Below the pieces are notes generated by a model that was not told the DNA's origin, did not search any database, and saw only the letters and a program-made list of their open reading frames with translations. From CAWCDJ01 sp963836015 (GTDB lineage Bacteria; Acidobacteriota; Terriglobia; Bryobacterales; Bryobacteraceae): DNA of 64,000 nucleotides. The position numbers and the translations under genes are program-made. Numbering within the stretch: position 1 is the first letter of the stretch; each line of letters starts with the position of its first letter. The DNA lies in the NCBI GenBank assembly GCA_963836015.1, contig CAWIIF010000004.1, positions 372,001-436,000 on the forward strand, in the 5' to 3' direction. This document shows positions 18,238 through 27,717 of this stretch, piece by piece.

Positions 18238-19533
18238 CTAGTCGGCGGCATCGCGGATGAGCGGGCACGTCATGCAATGGCCGCCGCCTCGGCCGCGCCC
18301 CAGCTCGGCGCCGACGATCGTAATCACCTCGATACCGGCCTTGCGAAGCTGAGTGTTGGTATACGTGTTACGGTCATACGCGACCACCACCCCGGGAGCG
18401 AGGGCCACCACGTTGTTGCCGCTGTCCCACTGCTGGCGCTCCGCGGCGTACGCATCGCCGCCGGTCTCCACCACGCGCATCTTCTTCACGCCGAGCGCCT
18501 CCGCCACCACATCGACGAACGGCTTGGTTTCCCGGGTCAGCTCGATCCCCGGCGGCTTGTCTGACGGCCTCAGAGAGAACGTGACGATGCGATTGACAAT
18601 CTCCGGGAACAACGTGACCACGTCCCGGTCGCAGAACGTGAATACGGTATCCAGGTGCATCGCGGACCGCAGCTTGGGCATTCCGGCGACGATCACCCGT
18701 TTCGCGGCGCCCTTGGAGAACAGCGCGGCCGCGAGTTGTGTGATGGCCTGCCGCGACGTGCGCTCGCTCATGCCGATCAGCACGTTCCCCTTGCCGATCG
18801 GCATGACGTCTCCTCCTTCGAGGGTGGCGGACCCGTGATTCACATCGGGGTCGCCCCACCAGACTTCGAACTTCGCCTTCGCAAAGCTGGGATGGAACTT
18901 GTAAATCGAGGTCGCGAGCAGCGTTTCTTCATGGCGGACCGGCCAAAAGAGCGGATTCAGCGTGACGCCGCCGTAAATCCAGCAGGTAGTGTCCCGGGTA
19001 TACAAGGTGTTGGGGAGAGGCGGCAGGAGATATTCGGTGATTCCCGAGGCCTCGCGAGCCATCTTGGCGAAGTCGCTGCTGTATTTGTCGGGGAGGTCTA
19101 TGGCCGAAAGACCGCCGATGAGATAATCAGCGAGGGTTCTGGAATCCAGGCTCTCGAGAAAGCTGCGGGTCTCCGACACCAGTTCCAGACCGACTTCGTT
19201 GGGCACGATCTGGCGGTCGAGGATCCACTTCTTGGCCGCGGGATTGTCCAGGACTTCGCTCAACAGATTGTGCATTTCGACGACTTCGACGCCGCGTTCG
19301 CGCATTTTGGTAATGAAGTCGAAGTGGTCGCGCTTGGCGTTTTGCGTCCACAAGACCTCGTCGAACAAGAGTTCGTCGCAGTTGGTCGGTGTCAGGCGCG
19401 TATGGGCCAGTCCCGGCGAGCAGACCAACACCTTGCGCAGTTTTCCGACCTCGGAATAGACTCCGTATTTAGGGGATGCCGAGGGAGTCGTCTCCTTCGT
19501 TTCGATCGATTCGTCAACGATTGTTTTAGCCAT
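18238..19533 (-). CDS. arcA: Arginine deiminase
   Basis: 431 residues from MAKTIVDE; an AAGGAAA ribosome site precedes this ATG, and upstream in-frame sequence (to 19974) is the antisense of arcD. Signatures: VGKLRKVLVCSPG, LEGGDVMPIGKG, the catalytic-region MHLDTVFTFCDRD, and the C-terminal GRGGGHCMTCPL with the nucleophilic cysteine. The enzyme hydrolyses arginine to citrulline and ammonia. It is the first step of the arginine deiminase pathway, which yields ATP and raises pH. No ornithine carbamoyltransferase or carbamate kinase gene is adjacent, so the pathway is completed elsewhere or used only for ammonia production. Confidence 0.95.
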   Translation of the reverse strand: MAKTIVDESIETKETTPSASPKYGVYSEVGKLRKVLVCSPGLAHTRLTPTNCDELLFDEVLWTQNAKRDHFDFITKMRERGVEVVEMHNLLSEVLDNPAAKKWILDRQIVPNEVGLELVSETRSFLESLDSRTLADYLIGGLSAIDLPDKYSSDFAKMAREASGITEYLLPPLPNTLYTRDTTCWIYGGVTLNPLFWPVRHEETLLATSIYKFHPSFAKAKFEVWWGDPDVNHGSATLEGGDVMPIGKGNVLIGMSERTSRQAITQLAAALFSKGAAKRVIVAGMPKLRSAMHLDTVFTFCDRDVVTLFPEIVNRIVTFSLRPSDKPPGIELTRETKPFVDVVAEALGVKKMRVVETGGDAYAAERQQWDSGNNVVALAPGVVVAYDRNTYTNTQLRKAGIEVITIVGAELGRGRGGGHCMTCPLIRDAAD

Positions 19534-19547
19534 GATGATTTCCTTAT

Positions 19548-20978
19548 CTAGATCGCGATATGACCGGATGCGAGCGCGTAGATCGCCACCGCCGCTGCGA
19601 CCGATGCGGCGCCGAACGCGATCCGTTCCCCGGACGTGAAAACAGCCGCGTGCTGTTCGCGGCGCGCCAGGAAGAAGAGGAAGGTTCCTGGTCCGTAAAT
19701 CACGGCGGAAAGCAGCAGGAACTTCAGTCCCGCGGCATAGATCAGCCAGGCCGTGTAGAAAACGGCGAGGCCGGCGAGTGCCAGGCCGCGCCGACGCTCG
19801 CGGGCTTCCCCGGAGTAAGTCTCTCCTCTCCACGCCAGTTGCAGGCTGTATGCGGCGACCAGCAAGTACGGAATCAGCGTCATCGAGCTTGTGAGTTCCA
19901 GCGCAAGGGTGAAGGCGTAACGCGCAAAGAGGGTCAGAACCAGAAATATCTGCACCATGGTATTGGTCAGCCACAGGGCGGCCGAAGGGACGCCATTCTG
20001 GTTTTCACGGGCCAGGAACGACGGCATGGTATTGTTTTCGGCCGCCGAGAACAGCACTTCCGCGGCCAGCAACGTCCATGACAGGAACGCTCCTAGCACC
20101 GAAATGAGCAGGCCTGCGCTGACAAAGATGGCGCCCCAGCGGCCGACGACCGATTCCAACACGCCGGCCATCGACGGATTGCGCAGCCCCGCCAGGTCCG
20201 TCCGCGGCAGAACGCCATACGAGAACATCGTCACGAGAATCAGCAGGCAAAGCACGCCGAGAAACCCTACTACCGTGGCGATACCGACGTCTCGCCGGTT
20301 CTTGGCGTAGCGCGAATACACACTGGCGCCTTCCACCCCGAGGAAGACAAACACGCTGACCAGCATCGTGCCGCGAACCTGCGAGAACACACCTCCCAGG
20401 TTGTGCCCTTCGCCGCCCCAGAAGTTTGCCTTGAAGAGCCCCGCATCAAAATGGATTGCGACAATCACGATGAAGATCAGGATCGGGATGACCTTGGCGA
20501 TTGTGACAATCGTGTTCAACACGGCCGCCTGCTTGACTCCCCGCAAGATGAGGAAATGCACGATCCACAGGATCACCGACGAGATGGCGACGGCCGGAAC
20601 TGTGTTGCCTTCTCCAAAGATCGGGAAGAAGGCTCCAAGCGTCGATTTAATCAGCACGAAGTAGGACACATTGCCAATGCAGGTTCCCGCCCAGTACCCT
20701 AGCGCCGACAGGAACCCCCAGTAGTTTCCGAAGCCGGCCTTGGCGTACGCATAGACGCCCGCGTCGAGATCGGGCTTGCGTTTCGCCAGGCTCTGGAACA
20801 CCATGGCCAGCATCAACATGCCAAAGCCCGAGATGGCCCAGGCGATCAACGCTCCGAATCCGCCGGTTACCCGTCCGAACGCCTGCGGCAGGGAGAAGAT
20901 GCCCGCGCCGACCATCGAGCCCACCACCATGGCGGATAATGTCCATAAAGAGAACTTTTGTTCCGATGATGTGGTCAT
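19548..20978 (-). CDS. arcD: Arginine/ornithine (amino-acid) antiporter, APC superfamily
   Basis: 476 residues with about 12 transmembrane helices. The TM1 unwinding motif reads MVVGSMVGAGIFSLPQAFG, as in the AdiC/ArcD branch of the basic amino acid/polyamine antiporters. KRKPDLDAGVYAYAKAGFG after TM2 is likewise typical. It should exchange external arginine for ornithine or citrulline. GGAGGAG precedes the ATG. It ends 14 bases before arcA, forming an arcDA pair. The 112-base gap to the RND gene upstream may hold its own promoter. Confidence 0.9.
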   Translation of the reverse strand: MTTSSEQKFSLWTLSAMVVGSMVGAGIFSLPQAFGRVTGGFGALIAWAISGFGMLMLAMVFQSLAKRKPDLDAGVYAYAKAGFGNYWGFLSALGYWAGTCIGNVSYFVLIKSTLGAFFPIFGEGNTVPAVAISSVILWIVHFLILRGVKQAAVLNTIVTIAKVIPILIFIVIVAIHFDAGLFKANFWGGEGHNLGGVFSQVRGTMLVSVFVFLGVEGASVYSRYAKNRRDVGIATVVGFLGVLCLLILVTMFSYGVLPRTDLAGLRNPSMAGVLESVVGRWGAIFVSAGLLISVLGAFLSWTLLAAEVLFSAAENNTMPSFLARENQNGVPSAALWLTNTMVQIFLVLTLFARYAFTLALELTSSMTLIPYLLVAAYSLQLAWRGETYSGEARERRRGLALAGLAVFYTAWLIYAAGLKFLLLSAVIYGPGTFLFFLARREQHAAVFTSGERIAFGAASVAAAVAIYALASGHIAI

Positions 20979-21090
20979 GGCTTACTCCTCCGCTTACGCG
21001 ACCAACCCGCCAGCCGCCTGATTGCACAATCCTCGCCAATAAATGATGCGAGCGGCCTGAAGGTGGCTCAATATCTCGGAGCGGTATGGG

Positions 21091-24000
21091 TTACGTCGTC
21101 TCAACGGCGTCTTGCCCGACTTTAAAGAAGATCGAGTAAAGCACCGGCACGACTATCATCGTCAGCACGCAGGCAAAGGCCAGCCCGAACATGATGGTCG
21201 CGGCCATCGCCACGAAGAAGGGGTCCTGCAAGAGTGGAATCATCCCGAGGACCGTCGTGACTGCGACCAAAAGTACGGGGCGCAGGCGGCTGACGCTGGC
21301 GTCGAGCACCGCCGGATAGGGCGGTTTACCTTCGCCGAGCTGCGTATAGATCTCGTCTACCAGGACGATCGAGTTCTTGATCTGCTCGCCGCCCAATGCG
21401 ATGACTCCGAGCAAAGCCATGAAGCCGAACGGCTGCCTGGTCAACATGAGCCCCCCTGTCACGCCGATGATCGCCAGCGGTACAGCCAGGCAGATTACCA
21501 GCGTGGAGCGGATCGAGTTGAACAAACAGACCACGATGAACACCATCAGCAGCAGCGCCGCGGGAAGGGGCTTCGCCAGCGCGGCCCGGGCTTCCCTCGA
21601 ATCCTCGTCCTCTCCACCCCACTCCCTCGAATATCCGGGAGGCAGCGCGATTTTCTCGATCTTGGGCTGAACGCGATTGAGCAGATGGCTGGGCAGCCCC
21701 GCGCGCGGGTCGGCATGGACGGTCAGGGTCGGCCTCCGGTTACGGCGCATCACTACGGGGTCCTCCCAGCCGACGTCTACGCCTGACACGACTTGGCTCA
21801 TGGGGATCATCTTCCCCGCGGCAGGACTCCAGATTTGCAGGCTGCGAATCATATCGACATCGGTGCGTTCATCCAGCGGAGGGCGAACCACGATGGGGAG
21901 CAGCCTCGTCTCCTGCGGGAAGGTCCCGCTGCCGGCACTTCCCGGCTCACGGTAGAAGCCGACCACCCGCCCTTCGAAGCTGGCTTGCAGTGCCTGCGAG
22001 ACCTCGGCGCGCGTGATGCCGTTGCGGTTGGCCTGAAGGTCCAGCAGGGTTGGCTGGATCACCTTGACCGGCTCGCGCCAGTCGGAGCGCACCCCCATGG
22101 CCCCGCCATCTTCGTCGAAGATCCTCTGCGCCTGGCCGGCAATCTCACGCAGCCTGGCAGGATCCGGGCCGCTGAACCGCACCTGAACGCGGCCTCCGCT
22201 GCCGGGACCCAGCAGAAACTTCTTGGCGACGGAGTTGGCGTCGGGCCGGCTCTGATCGAGATATTTCTGAACTGTGGCGATCAGCCCGTCGATCTTGTTC
22301 TTGTCATCCACGTCGACCAGGAACTGCACGAAGGCCGGATTCGGCCGCTCCGGCGTGTACACCAGCAGGAAGCGCAGACCGCCGCTGCCCACGAACGAGG
22401 TCACGTGTGTAACGCCCGGCTGAGCCTGAATGAATCGCTCCACCCCGCCCGCGAACGCCTCCGATTCGCGGATGTCGGTGCCGGCCGGCAGAAAAGTGTC
22501 CACCATGAATTGCGGACGGGTCGCCGGCGGAAAGAAGCTCTGATCCAGCCGGCTGAACCCGTACAGCGCGATGGCGAACAGGCCGATGGTCGCCAGCAGG
22601 ACCGCCCACCGGAAGCGCAGTGCAGCGACCAGGAGGCTTCTATAGCTGCGGAATAGCAGGCCCCCGTGGGCGCTCTCTTCCGCCTCTCCGCCCGTCCTGG
22701 GCTTGAACAACAGGTAGCCCAGCAGTGGCGTCACCGTGATCGCCGCCACCCAGCTCAAGGCCAGGGAGATGAAGATCACCCAGAACAGGGAGTTGCAATA
22801 CTCACCGGTCCGGTCCTCCGACAGCCCGATGGCCGCAAACGCGACCACGGCGATGCCCGTCGCTCCGAACAGCGGCCACTGGTTCTGTGCGATCACGTCG
22901 CGAATCACATGCAGCTTGTCCTCTCCGGCTTCGATCCGGACCTTGAGGCTCTCGGTGACCACGATCGCGTTATCCGTGAGCATGCACAGTGCGATGATCA
23001 GTGCGCCCAGTGAAATGCGCTCCATCAGAAGATTGCCGTCCACGTACATCACGAGGAAGGTGCCCATGATCGTAAGGAACAGGACGAAACCGATCATGAA
23101 GCCGGCCTTGCGGCCCATCGCAATCAGGAGCACGACGAAGACGATCGTGACCGCTTTCCCCAGATTGAACATGAAGCTGTTGGTGGCTTGGATCACGGCC
23201 TTCGGTTGAAAGTTGATCTCGCCGATCTCGATCCCTACCGGCTGATCCCGCTTCAGCTCATTCAGCTTGTGCCGTACGGCGTCGCCCATCTTCACGACAT
23301 TGCCGCCCTGCACCGTCGAGATACCCAGCCCCACGGCCGGGCGTCCGTCGTACCGGAGCAGCCGCGTCGGCGGATCTTCATAGCCGCGTTCGATCGTGGC
23401 GATGTCCTTGAGGAAGAGCTGGCGGCCCGTGCGGTCCGATCCGATTACCAGCCCGAGCATATCCTCGGCCGAATGGAAGCCCCCGGTGGAATCGAGCGTC
23501 AGCCGTTCGTCCCCGACCCGCACGCGACCTCCGTCGGAGGCCAGGTTCCTCGCTTCGAGCTGGCGATAAATCTGTTCTTCGCTGATGCCGAGGCCCGTCA
23601 GCCGCTGCCGCGAAATCTCGAGGAACGCCTGCTCCTGTTGTTCCCCGAACAGATCGACTTTCTTGACGTCGCGTACCAGCAGCAGCTCGCGGCGGAGGAA
23701 TTCCGTGTAGCGGCGAAGCTCAGGCTGTGAGTAGCCCTCGCCGGTAATCGCCAGGAAGATGCCGTAAACATCGCCGAAATCGTCGACCACCAGCGACTTG
23801 CCGCGCACCGGCGGAGGCAGCCGGAATTGGATGTCGTCGATCTTCCGGCGAAGCTCGTCCCAAACCTGAGGGATTTTGTCCTTGTCATAGCGGTCCTGGA
23901 TCACCGCCGAGACCACCGACCGGCCGCGCGTGGACTCCGACTCGACGCGCTTGAGCTGCCCCAGCTGCTGGCACGCGATCTCGATCGGGTTGGTGACCTC

Positions 24001-24183
24001 CTGGGCGACCTCTTCGGCGCTGGCCCCCGGGTAGGGCGTGACGATCAGCGCTTCCTTGATCGTGAACTCCGGGTCCTCCAGCCGCCCCAGTCTTTGATAC
24101 GCGACGAAGCCGCCTAATAGGACAAAGACGATGGAGGCGAAGATCACCCGGTTCCGGCGGACCGAGAACTCGCCGATGTTCAC
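21091..24183 (-). CDS. RND efflux permease (AcrB/HAE-1-like)
   Basis: 1030 residues starting at GTG 24183 (VNIGEFSVRRNRV). This start overlaps the adaptor stop as GTGA and gives the normal family length; the in-frame extension to 24369 is antisense filler. TM1, a large periplasmic domain with PYPGASAEEVAQEVTNPIE, TM2-6 with ALIIALCMLTDNAIVV (TM4 proton-relay region), the second large loop and TM7-12 ending FGLAFACVLTMIVVPVLYSIF are all present. It is a proton-driven pump for drugs or other small molecules. The substrate is not readable from sequence. Confidence 0.93.
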   Translation of the reverse strand: MNIGEFSVRRNRVIFASIVFVLLGGFVAYQRLGRLEDPEFTIKEALIVTPYPGASAEEVAQEVTNPIEIACQQLGQLKRVESESTRGRSVVSAVIQDRYDKDKIPQVWDELRRKIDDIQFRLPPPVRGKSLVVDDFGDVYGIFLAITGEGYSQPELRRYTEFLRRELLLVRDVKKVDLFGEQQEQAFLEISRQRLTGLGISEEQIYRQLEARNLASDGGRVRVGDERLTLDSTGGFHSAEDMLGLVIGSDRTGRQLFLKDIATIERGYEDPPTRLLRYDGRPAVGLGISTVQGGNVVKMGDAVRHKLNELKRDQPVGIEIGEINFQPKAVIQATNSFMFNLGKAVTIVFVVLLIAMGRKAGFMIGFVLFLTIMGTFLVMYVDGNLLMERISLGALIIALCMLTDNAIVVTESLKVRIEAGEDKLHVIRDVIAQNQWPLFGATGIAVVAFAAIGLSEDRTGEYCNSLFWVIFISLALSWVAAITVTPLLGYLLFKPRTGGEAEESAHGGLLFRSYRSLLVAALRFRWAVLLATIGLFAIALYGFSRLDQSFFPPATRPQFMVDTFLPAGTDIRESEAFAGGVERFIQAQPGVTHVTSFVGSGGLRFLLVYTPERPNPAFVQFLVDVDDKNKIDGLIATVQKYLDQSRPDANSVAKKFLLGPGSGGRVQVRFSGPDPARLREIAGQAQRIFDEDGGAMGVRSDWREPVKVIQPTLLDLQANRNGITRAEVSQALQASFEGRVVGFYREPGSAGSGTFPQETRLLPIVVRPPLDERTDVDMIRSLQIWSPAAGKMIPMSQVVSGVDVGWEDPVVMRRNRRPTLTVHADPRAGLPSHLLNRVQPKIEKIALPPGYSREWGGEDEDSREARAALAKPLPAALLLMVFIVVCLFNSIRSTLVICLAVPLAIIGVTGGLMLTRQPFGFMALLGVIALGGEQIKNSIVLVDEIYTQLGEGKPPYPAVLDASVSRLRPVLLVAVTTVLGMIPLLQDPFFVAMAATIMFGLAFACVLTMIVVPVLYSIFFKVGQDAVETT

Positions 24184-25454
24184 GGTTGGGTTGCTCCCAG
24201 GGCGCCGCCCAGGTCGCGCACTTTCATCCCGTCGCGCAGGAACGGTGCGCCGGCTACCACCACCCGGTCGCCGGGACTCAGTCCGGCGGCGATTTCCAAC
24301 TCGCCGCCTTTCGCCTCGCCGATCCGGACCGCGCGGCACCGGACGGTTCCGTCCGCACCCATAAGCCACACCACCTGCTGGCCGGTATCCTGCTTCGTGA
24401 CAGCCGAGATCGGAACGAAGACGTGGCTGCCCCGGGTGCGCGGCCGCCGGTAGGTGACCGCGACCGTAGCGGTCATGCCCGGAAGGGCCATGACCCGCGC
24501 TGGAGCCTTCATGGTGAAGCGGACTTGGAATGTCTGCGTCGCCGGGTCCGCTTCCTGTGCGAGTTCCTTAAGGCGCACGGGAAAGCGTTGGCCTGGCGCC
24601 TTGCTGAACTCCGCGACCATTTGCCTGACGGCAGACGGGCGAAAGCCCGTGGCCATGACGGCTTCGGGCACATCCACGACGATATCGATTTCATCCACGT
24701 TCTGGAATTTCACAACGGGCCGGTTGGCCGTGACAGGCTGCCCTTCATCGATCAGCCGCTGGGCGATGACGCCGCTGTATGGCGCGCGCAGTGTGCTGTC
24801 GGCCAGTTCGACTTTCGCTTCGAGCAGCCGCCCTTCGAGCGTACGAACCTGGGCTTCCTGGGCCTCGATGTCTTCCTTGCGTGCCACCGTTCCCTTCTCG
24901 ACCAGTTGGCGCGCCGCCTTTTGGTCCTCCTGGGCAACGCGGTAGGCCGTTTGCGAGAGATCGTACTCCGAGCGGGAGACTGCACCGTTGGGAAGGAGCC
25001 GTGCGTAGCGATCGAATTCCGTGCGGGCGTTCGCCAGTTTCGCCTCCGCCGCGCGTAGTTGCGTTTCCCGCCGCAACTGCTCCTCCGGGCGTTCCCCGAG
25101 CCGCAGGCCATCGAGAACCGCTCGAGCCTGGTCGAACTGCCCTTGCGCAGCCTCGCGCCGGGCCTGGAATTCACTCTGCCGTAGTTGACCGATGACCTGG
25201 CCGCGGGCGACTTTCTGTCCCTCTCTCACCGGCAGCTTGACCACCAGCCCCGGCACCTGGAACGCAAGCTCGACACTTTTCGCGGCTGCAACTTTTCCGG
25301 GGAAGAACCGTTGGTACGATTCACCACCGGCCGACACGACCATCGTCTTTACCGGCCGCTCCGTCCCGGTGCGGACCGCCTCCTGCCGCGGCGTGCAGCC
25401 GCAGAGGCAGACTACCGACAATGCGGCCGCCAGAACCGGGATGCTTCGCTGCAC
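24180..25454 (-). CDS. RND efflux periplasmic adaptor (membrane-fusion lipoprotein)
   Basis: 424 residues. The lipobox SVVCLCGCTPRQ is followed by a lipoyl half-motif (VELAFQVPGLVVKLPVREGQ), a long Arg/Ala/Glu coiled-coil hairpin (residues ~95-210), and the second lipoyl half with ADSTLRAPYSGVIAQRLIDEG. The C-terminal barrel ends GDRVVVAGAPFLRDGMKV. It bridges the permease and the outer-membrane channel. It is coupled to the permease through a 4-base overlap and lies 95 bases downstream of the act operon. Confidence 0.92.
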   Translation of the reverse strand: MQRSIPVLAAALSVVCLCGCTPRQEAVRTGTERPVKTMVVSAGGESYQRFFPGKVAAAKSVELAFQVPGLVVKLPVREGQKVARGQVIGQLRQSEFQARREAAQGQFDQARAVLDGLRLGERPEEQLRRETQLRAAEAKLANARTEFDRYARLLPNGAVSRSEYDLSQTAYRVAQEDQKAARQLVEKGTVARKEDIEAQEAQVRTLEGRLLEAKVELADSTLRAPYSGVIAQRLIDEGQPVTANRPVVKFQNVDEIDIVVDVPEAVMATGFRPSAVRQMVAEFSKAPGQRFPVRLKELAQEADPATQTFQVRFTMKAPARVMALPGMTATVAVTYRRPRTRGSHVFVPISAVTKQDTGQQVVWLMGADGTVRCRAVRIGEAKGGELEIAAGLSPGDRVVVAGAPFLRDGMKVRDLGGALGATQP

Positions 25455-25549
25455 CTGAGACCAGATGTCGCCAGGCTGGCCCTGACTCAGTATTTACGGG
25501 CGGGCCATTGATCGTGTGCAATGTCACCGAATCCCGGAACCGGTCGCCG

Positions 25550-25891
25550 CTACTTGGATGCGATGTAGTCGATCAGCGTGTCGATCTCCCGGTCGGTCAG
25601 CCAGCTTTGGAACGCGGGCATCAGAGAGCCGCCGAACTTCACCCGTACCTTGATGTAGTCGCGGCTCGGCTTCATGCTGGCGATCGGCATGCGGGCGCGC
25701 CGGAAAAGCTGGTAGAAACTCGGGCCGAGTTTCTTCGATTGCTGCCGGTCGATGTCATGGCACACCGCGCAATTCTCGCGGAATAAGGCCTGCCCGATCC
25801 GCAGGTGGTTCTTTTCCCACGGAATGGGAGGGCGGTCTGCGGCCGAGAGGGCCGCTGCCAGTAGTAAAGCAAGTACGCAGCTACGGATCAC
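25550..25891 (-). CDS. actE: Mono-haem cytochrome c (ActE-like)
   Basis: 113 residues from GTG 25891, which overlaps the actD stop as GTGA; the in-frame extension to 26056 is antisense filler. The signal peptide VIRSCVLALLLAAALSAA is followed by one haem site, FRENCAVCHDIDRQ (CxxCH), and a methionine candidate in FGGSLMPAFQSW for the sixth haem ligand. It matches the mono-haem subunit of Alternative Complex III, which passes electrons on to the terminal oxidase or a soluble cytochrome. It is the last act gene; no ActF follows. Confidence 0.85.
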   Translation of the reverse strand: MIRSCVLALLLAAALSAADRPPIPWEKNHLRIGQALFRENCAVCHDIDRQQSKKLGPSFYQLFRRARMPIASMKPSRDYIKVRVKFGGSLMPAFQSWLTDREIDTLIDYIASK

Positions 25892-26394
25892 GCCTCGCCC
25901 CCTTGCTGCACCCGAATCGCGCCGGAGCGGCGCATCGAATCGATTGCCAGAGCGGCCTGGCTCCCCTGGCAGCGCACTCGCAGGCACATCAAGCCGGGGT
26001 CTACTTGCGGGACCGGCGCGCTCCGGTCGCGCTTGCGGAATAGGCCGCTCTCCCAAAGGAACCAGCCAAAGGTCGCTACGATCGCACCCAGCATGGTCAT
26101 CTCATAAGTGATCACGCCGGTCGCCCAGAAAGAGAAGATCGGCATGCCGCCGGTGACCAGCCGGTAGTTGTGCTGCGCCCACCAGATGAAGGCGGTGGCC
26201 AGCAGGCCGAACAGGATGGCGCCGCTGACCGACGCGAGCGACATCCGGCTGGAACGGTCCAGCACGCCGCGCGGAAACTCCACCGGCTCTTCCGAGAAAA
26301 CGTCCAGGTCTGCTGCCTCGATGCCGCTCGCGCGCAGCGACCGGATGGCTGCGGCGGCCGACTCCTTCTCGCGGAACTCGCCCATCAGGTACAT
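25888..26394 (-). CDS. actD: DUF3341 membrane protein (ActD-like)
   Basis: 168 residues. The N-terminal domain (YLMGEFREKESAAAAIRSLR) and two hydrophobic spans (ASVSGAILFGLLATAFIWWA and TMLGAIVATFGWFLWESG) match DUF3341, the ActD subunit of Alternative Complex III, thought to be structural. The start is ATG 26394 or the internal ATG 26385. It sits three bases after the actC stop and overlaps actE. Confidence 0.88.
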   Translation of the reverse strand: MYLMGEFREKESAAAAIRSLRASGIEAADLDVFSEEPVEFPRGVLDRSSRMSLASVSGAILFGLLATAFIWWAQHNYRLVTGGMPIFSFWATGVITYEMTMLGAIVATFGWFLWESGLFRKRDRSAPVPQVDPGLMCLRVRCQGSQAALAIDSMRRSGAIRVQQGGEA

Positions 26395-26397
26395 GGC

Positions 26398-27714
26398 TCA
26401 GTCGTCCTCCTGGGGATGCGGCCGGAACTCCCAGACGGCGATGATCGGGAACAGCTTCGCGAAAATCATGTACAACATCGCCATCGCGGCAAAGGTGGCT
26501 GCCGTGATGGCGACCTCGATCCAGGTAGGCCTGTAAAAGCTCGACGCGGCCGGTAGCCGCGGGTTGGTCAAGGTCGGCACCACAATCACGAAGCGCTCGA
26601 TCCACATGCCGATCAGGATGCAGACCGATGCGACGGTGGCGCTGGTGATCGTGCGCAACCGGCGGATGCCGAGCAGCACGAACGGAACCACGAAGTTCAG
26701 GAACATCATGGTCCAGAAGTACGGCGCATAAGCGCCCCGCGTGCGGGCGCCGAAGACGGCCATTTCCTTCGGCTCGTTGCCGTACCAGACCGTCAGGTTC
26801 TCGGCGATCGTGAAGTAGAACCACAACAGGCTCATGAGCAGCAGCAGCTTGGCCAGCCGGTTGAAATGATGCTTTGTCAGATAGCCTTCGAGGTGCAGCA
26901 CTTTCCGGATAATCGCCATCGCCAATATCAGCGCGGCGATCCCGCTGAAGATGGCGCCCGCCACGAAGTACGGGCCGAAGATGGTGCTGTGCCACATCGG
27001 CGCCACCGCCATGGCGAAATCCCAGGCGACCACGGTGTGCACCGAAACCGCCACCGCCAGGATGATGCAAGCCATCAGCTTCATGGCGCGCTCGAGCGCA
27101 TGCCACTCGCGGTCGCTGCCGGTCCACCCGAGGGATAGCGCGCGGTAGAGTCTGCGCCGCCAAGGCGTGTTGTGCTCCGCGAGCTGTGCCATATCCGGGA
27201 TCAGCGGCAGATAGAGATAGACGACGCTTCCGGTGACATAGGTGACGATGGCCGTGAGGTCCCACAGGAGCGGGGAGCGGAAGTTGGGCCAGAGCAGACG
27301 GGAGTTGGGATATGGCAGCAGCCAGTAAAACAGCCACGCGCGGCCCAGGTGGATGATCGGGAACATGCCGCCGATCATGAGCGCGAAGACGGTGATGGCC
27401 TCGGCGGCGCGCGTCACTGGCTTGCGCCACGCGGCGTCGGTGAGGCGAAGGATGGCGGAGATTAGCGTGCCGGCGTGCGAGATGCCGATCCAGAAGACGA
27501 AATCGACGATGTAAACTCCCCAGAACACCGGCCGCTGCAATCCGGTGACGCCCATTCCGCGGCGCAGTTGGAAAGTCCAGGCAACCAGGCCTGCGGCGCC
27601 CACGATGAAGGCTATCAGGGTCGCCAGCATGTAGCGCTGGCTCACTCGCGAAAGCGGACGGAACAGGTCTTCGCGGATTCGGTTATAAGTCAGAAGCTCG
27701 GGCGCGGTCGCCAT
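26398..27714 (-). CDS. actC: NrfD/PsrC-like quinol-oxidising membrane subunit (ActC-like)
   Basis: 438 residues with about ten transmembrane helices (NrfD fold), including FWIGISHAGTLISAILRL with the histidine in TM2 near the quinol site, and HLGRAWLFYWLLPYPN. In Alternative Complex III, ActC oxidises menaquinol and hands electrons to the iron-sulfur subunit. It ends four bases before actD and starts four bases after actB2, so the genes are tightly coupled. Confidence 0.9.
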   Translation of the reverse strand: MATAPELLTYNRIREDLFRPLSRVSQRYMLATLIAFIVGAAGLVAWTFQLRRGMGVTGLQRPVFWGVYIVDFVFWIGISHAGTLISAILRLTDAAWRKPVTRAAEAITVFALMIGGMFPIIHLGRAWLFYWLLPYPNSRLLWPNFRSPLLWDLTAIVTYVTGSVVYLYLPLIPDMAQLAEHNTPWRRRLYRALSLGWTGSDREWHALERAMKLMACIILAVAVSVHTVVAWDFAMAVAPMWHSTIFGPYFVAGAIFSGIAALILAMAIIRKVLHLEGYLTKHHFNRLAKLLLLMSLLWFYFTIAENLTVWYGNEPKEMAVFGARTRGAYAPYFWTMMFLNFVVPFVLLGIRRLRTITSATVASVCILIGMWIERFVIVVPTLTNPRLPAASSFYRPTWIEVAITAATFAAMAMLYMIFAKLFPIIAVWEFRPHPQEDD

Positions 27715-27717
27715 GCG

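Noticed and set aside
19534..19974. N-terminal extension of arginine deiminase
   Set aside because: The in-frame residues are antisense of arcD; the ribosome site and family N-terminus support ATG 19533.
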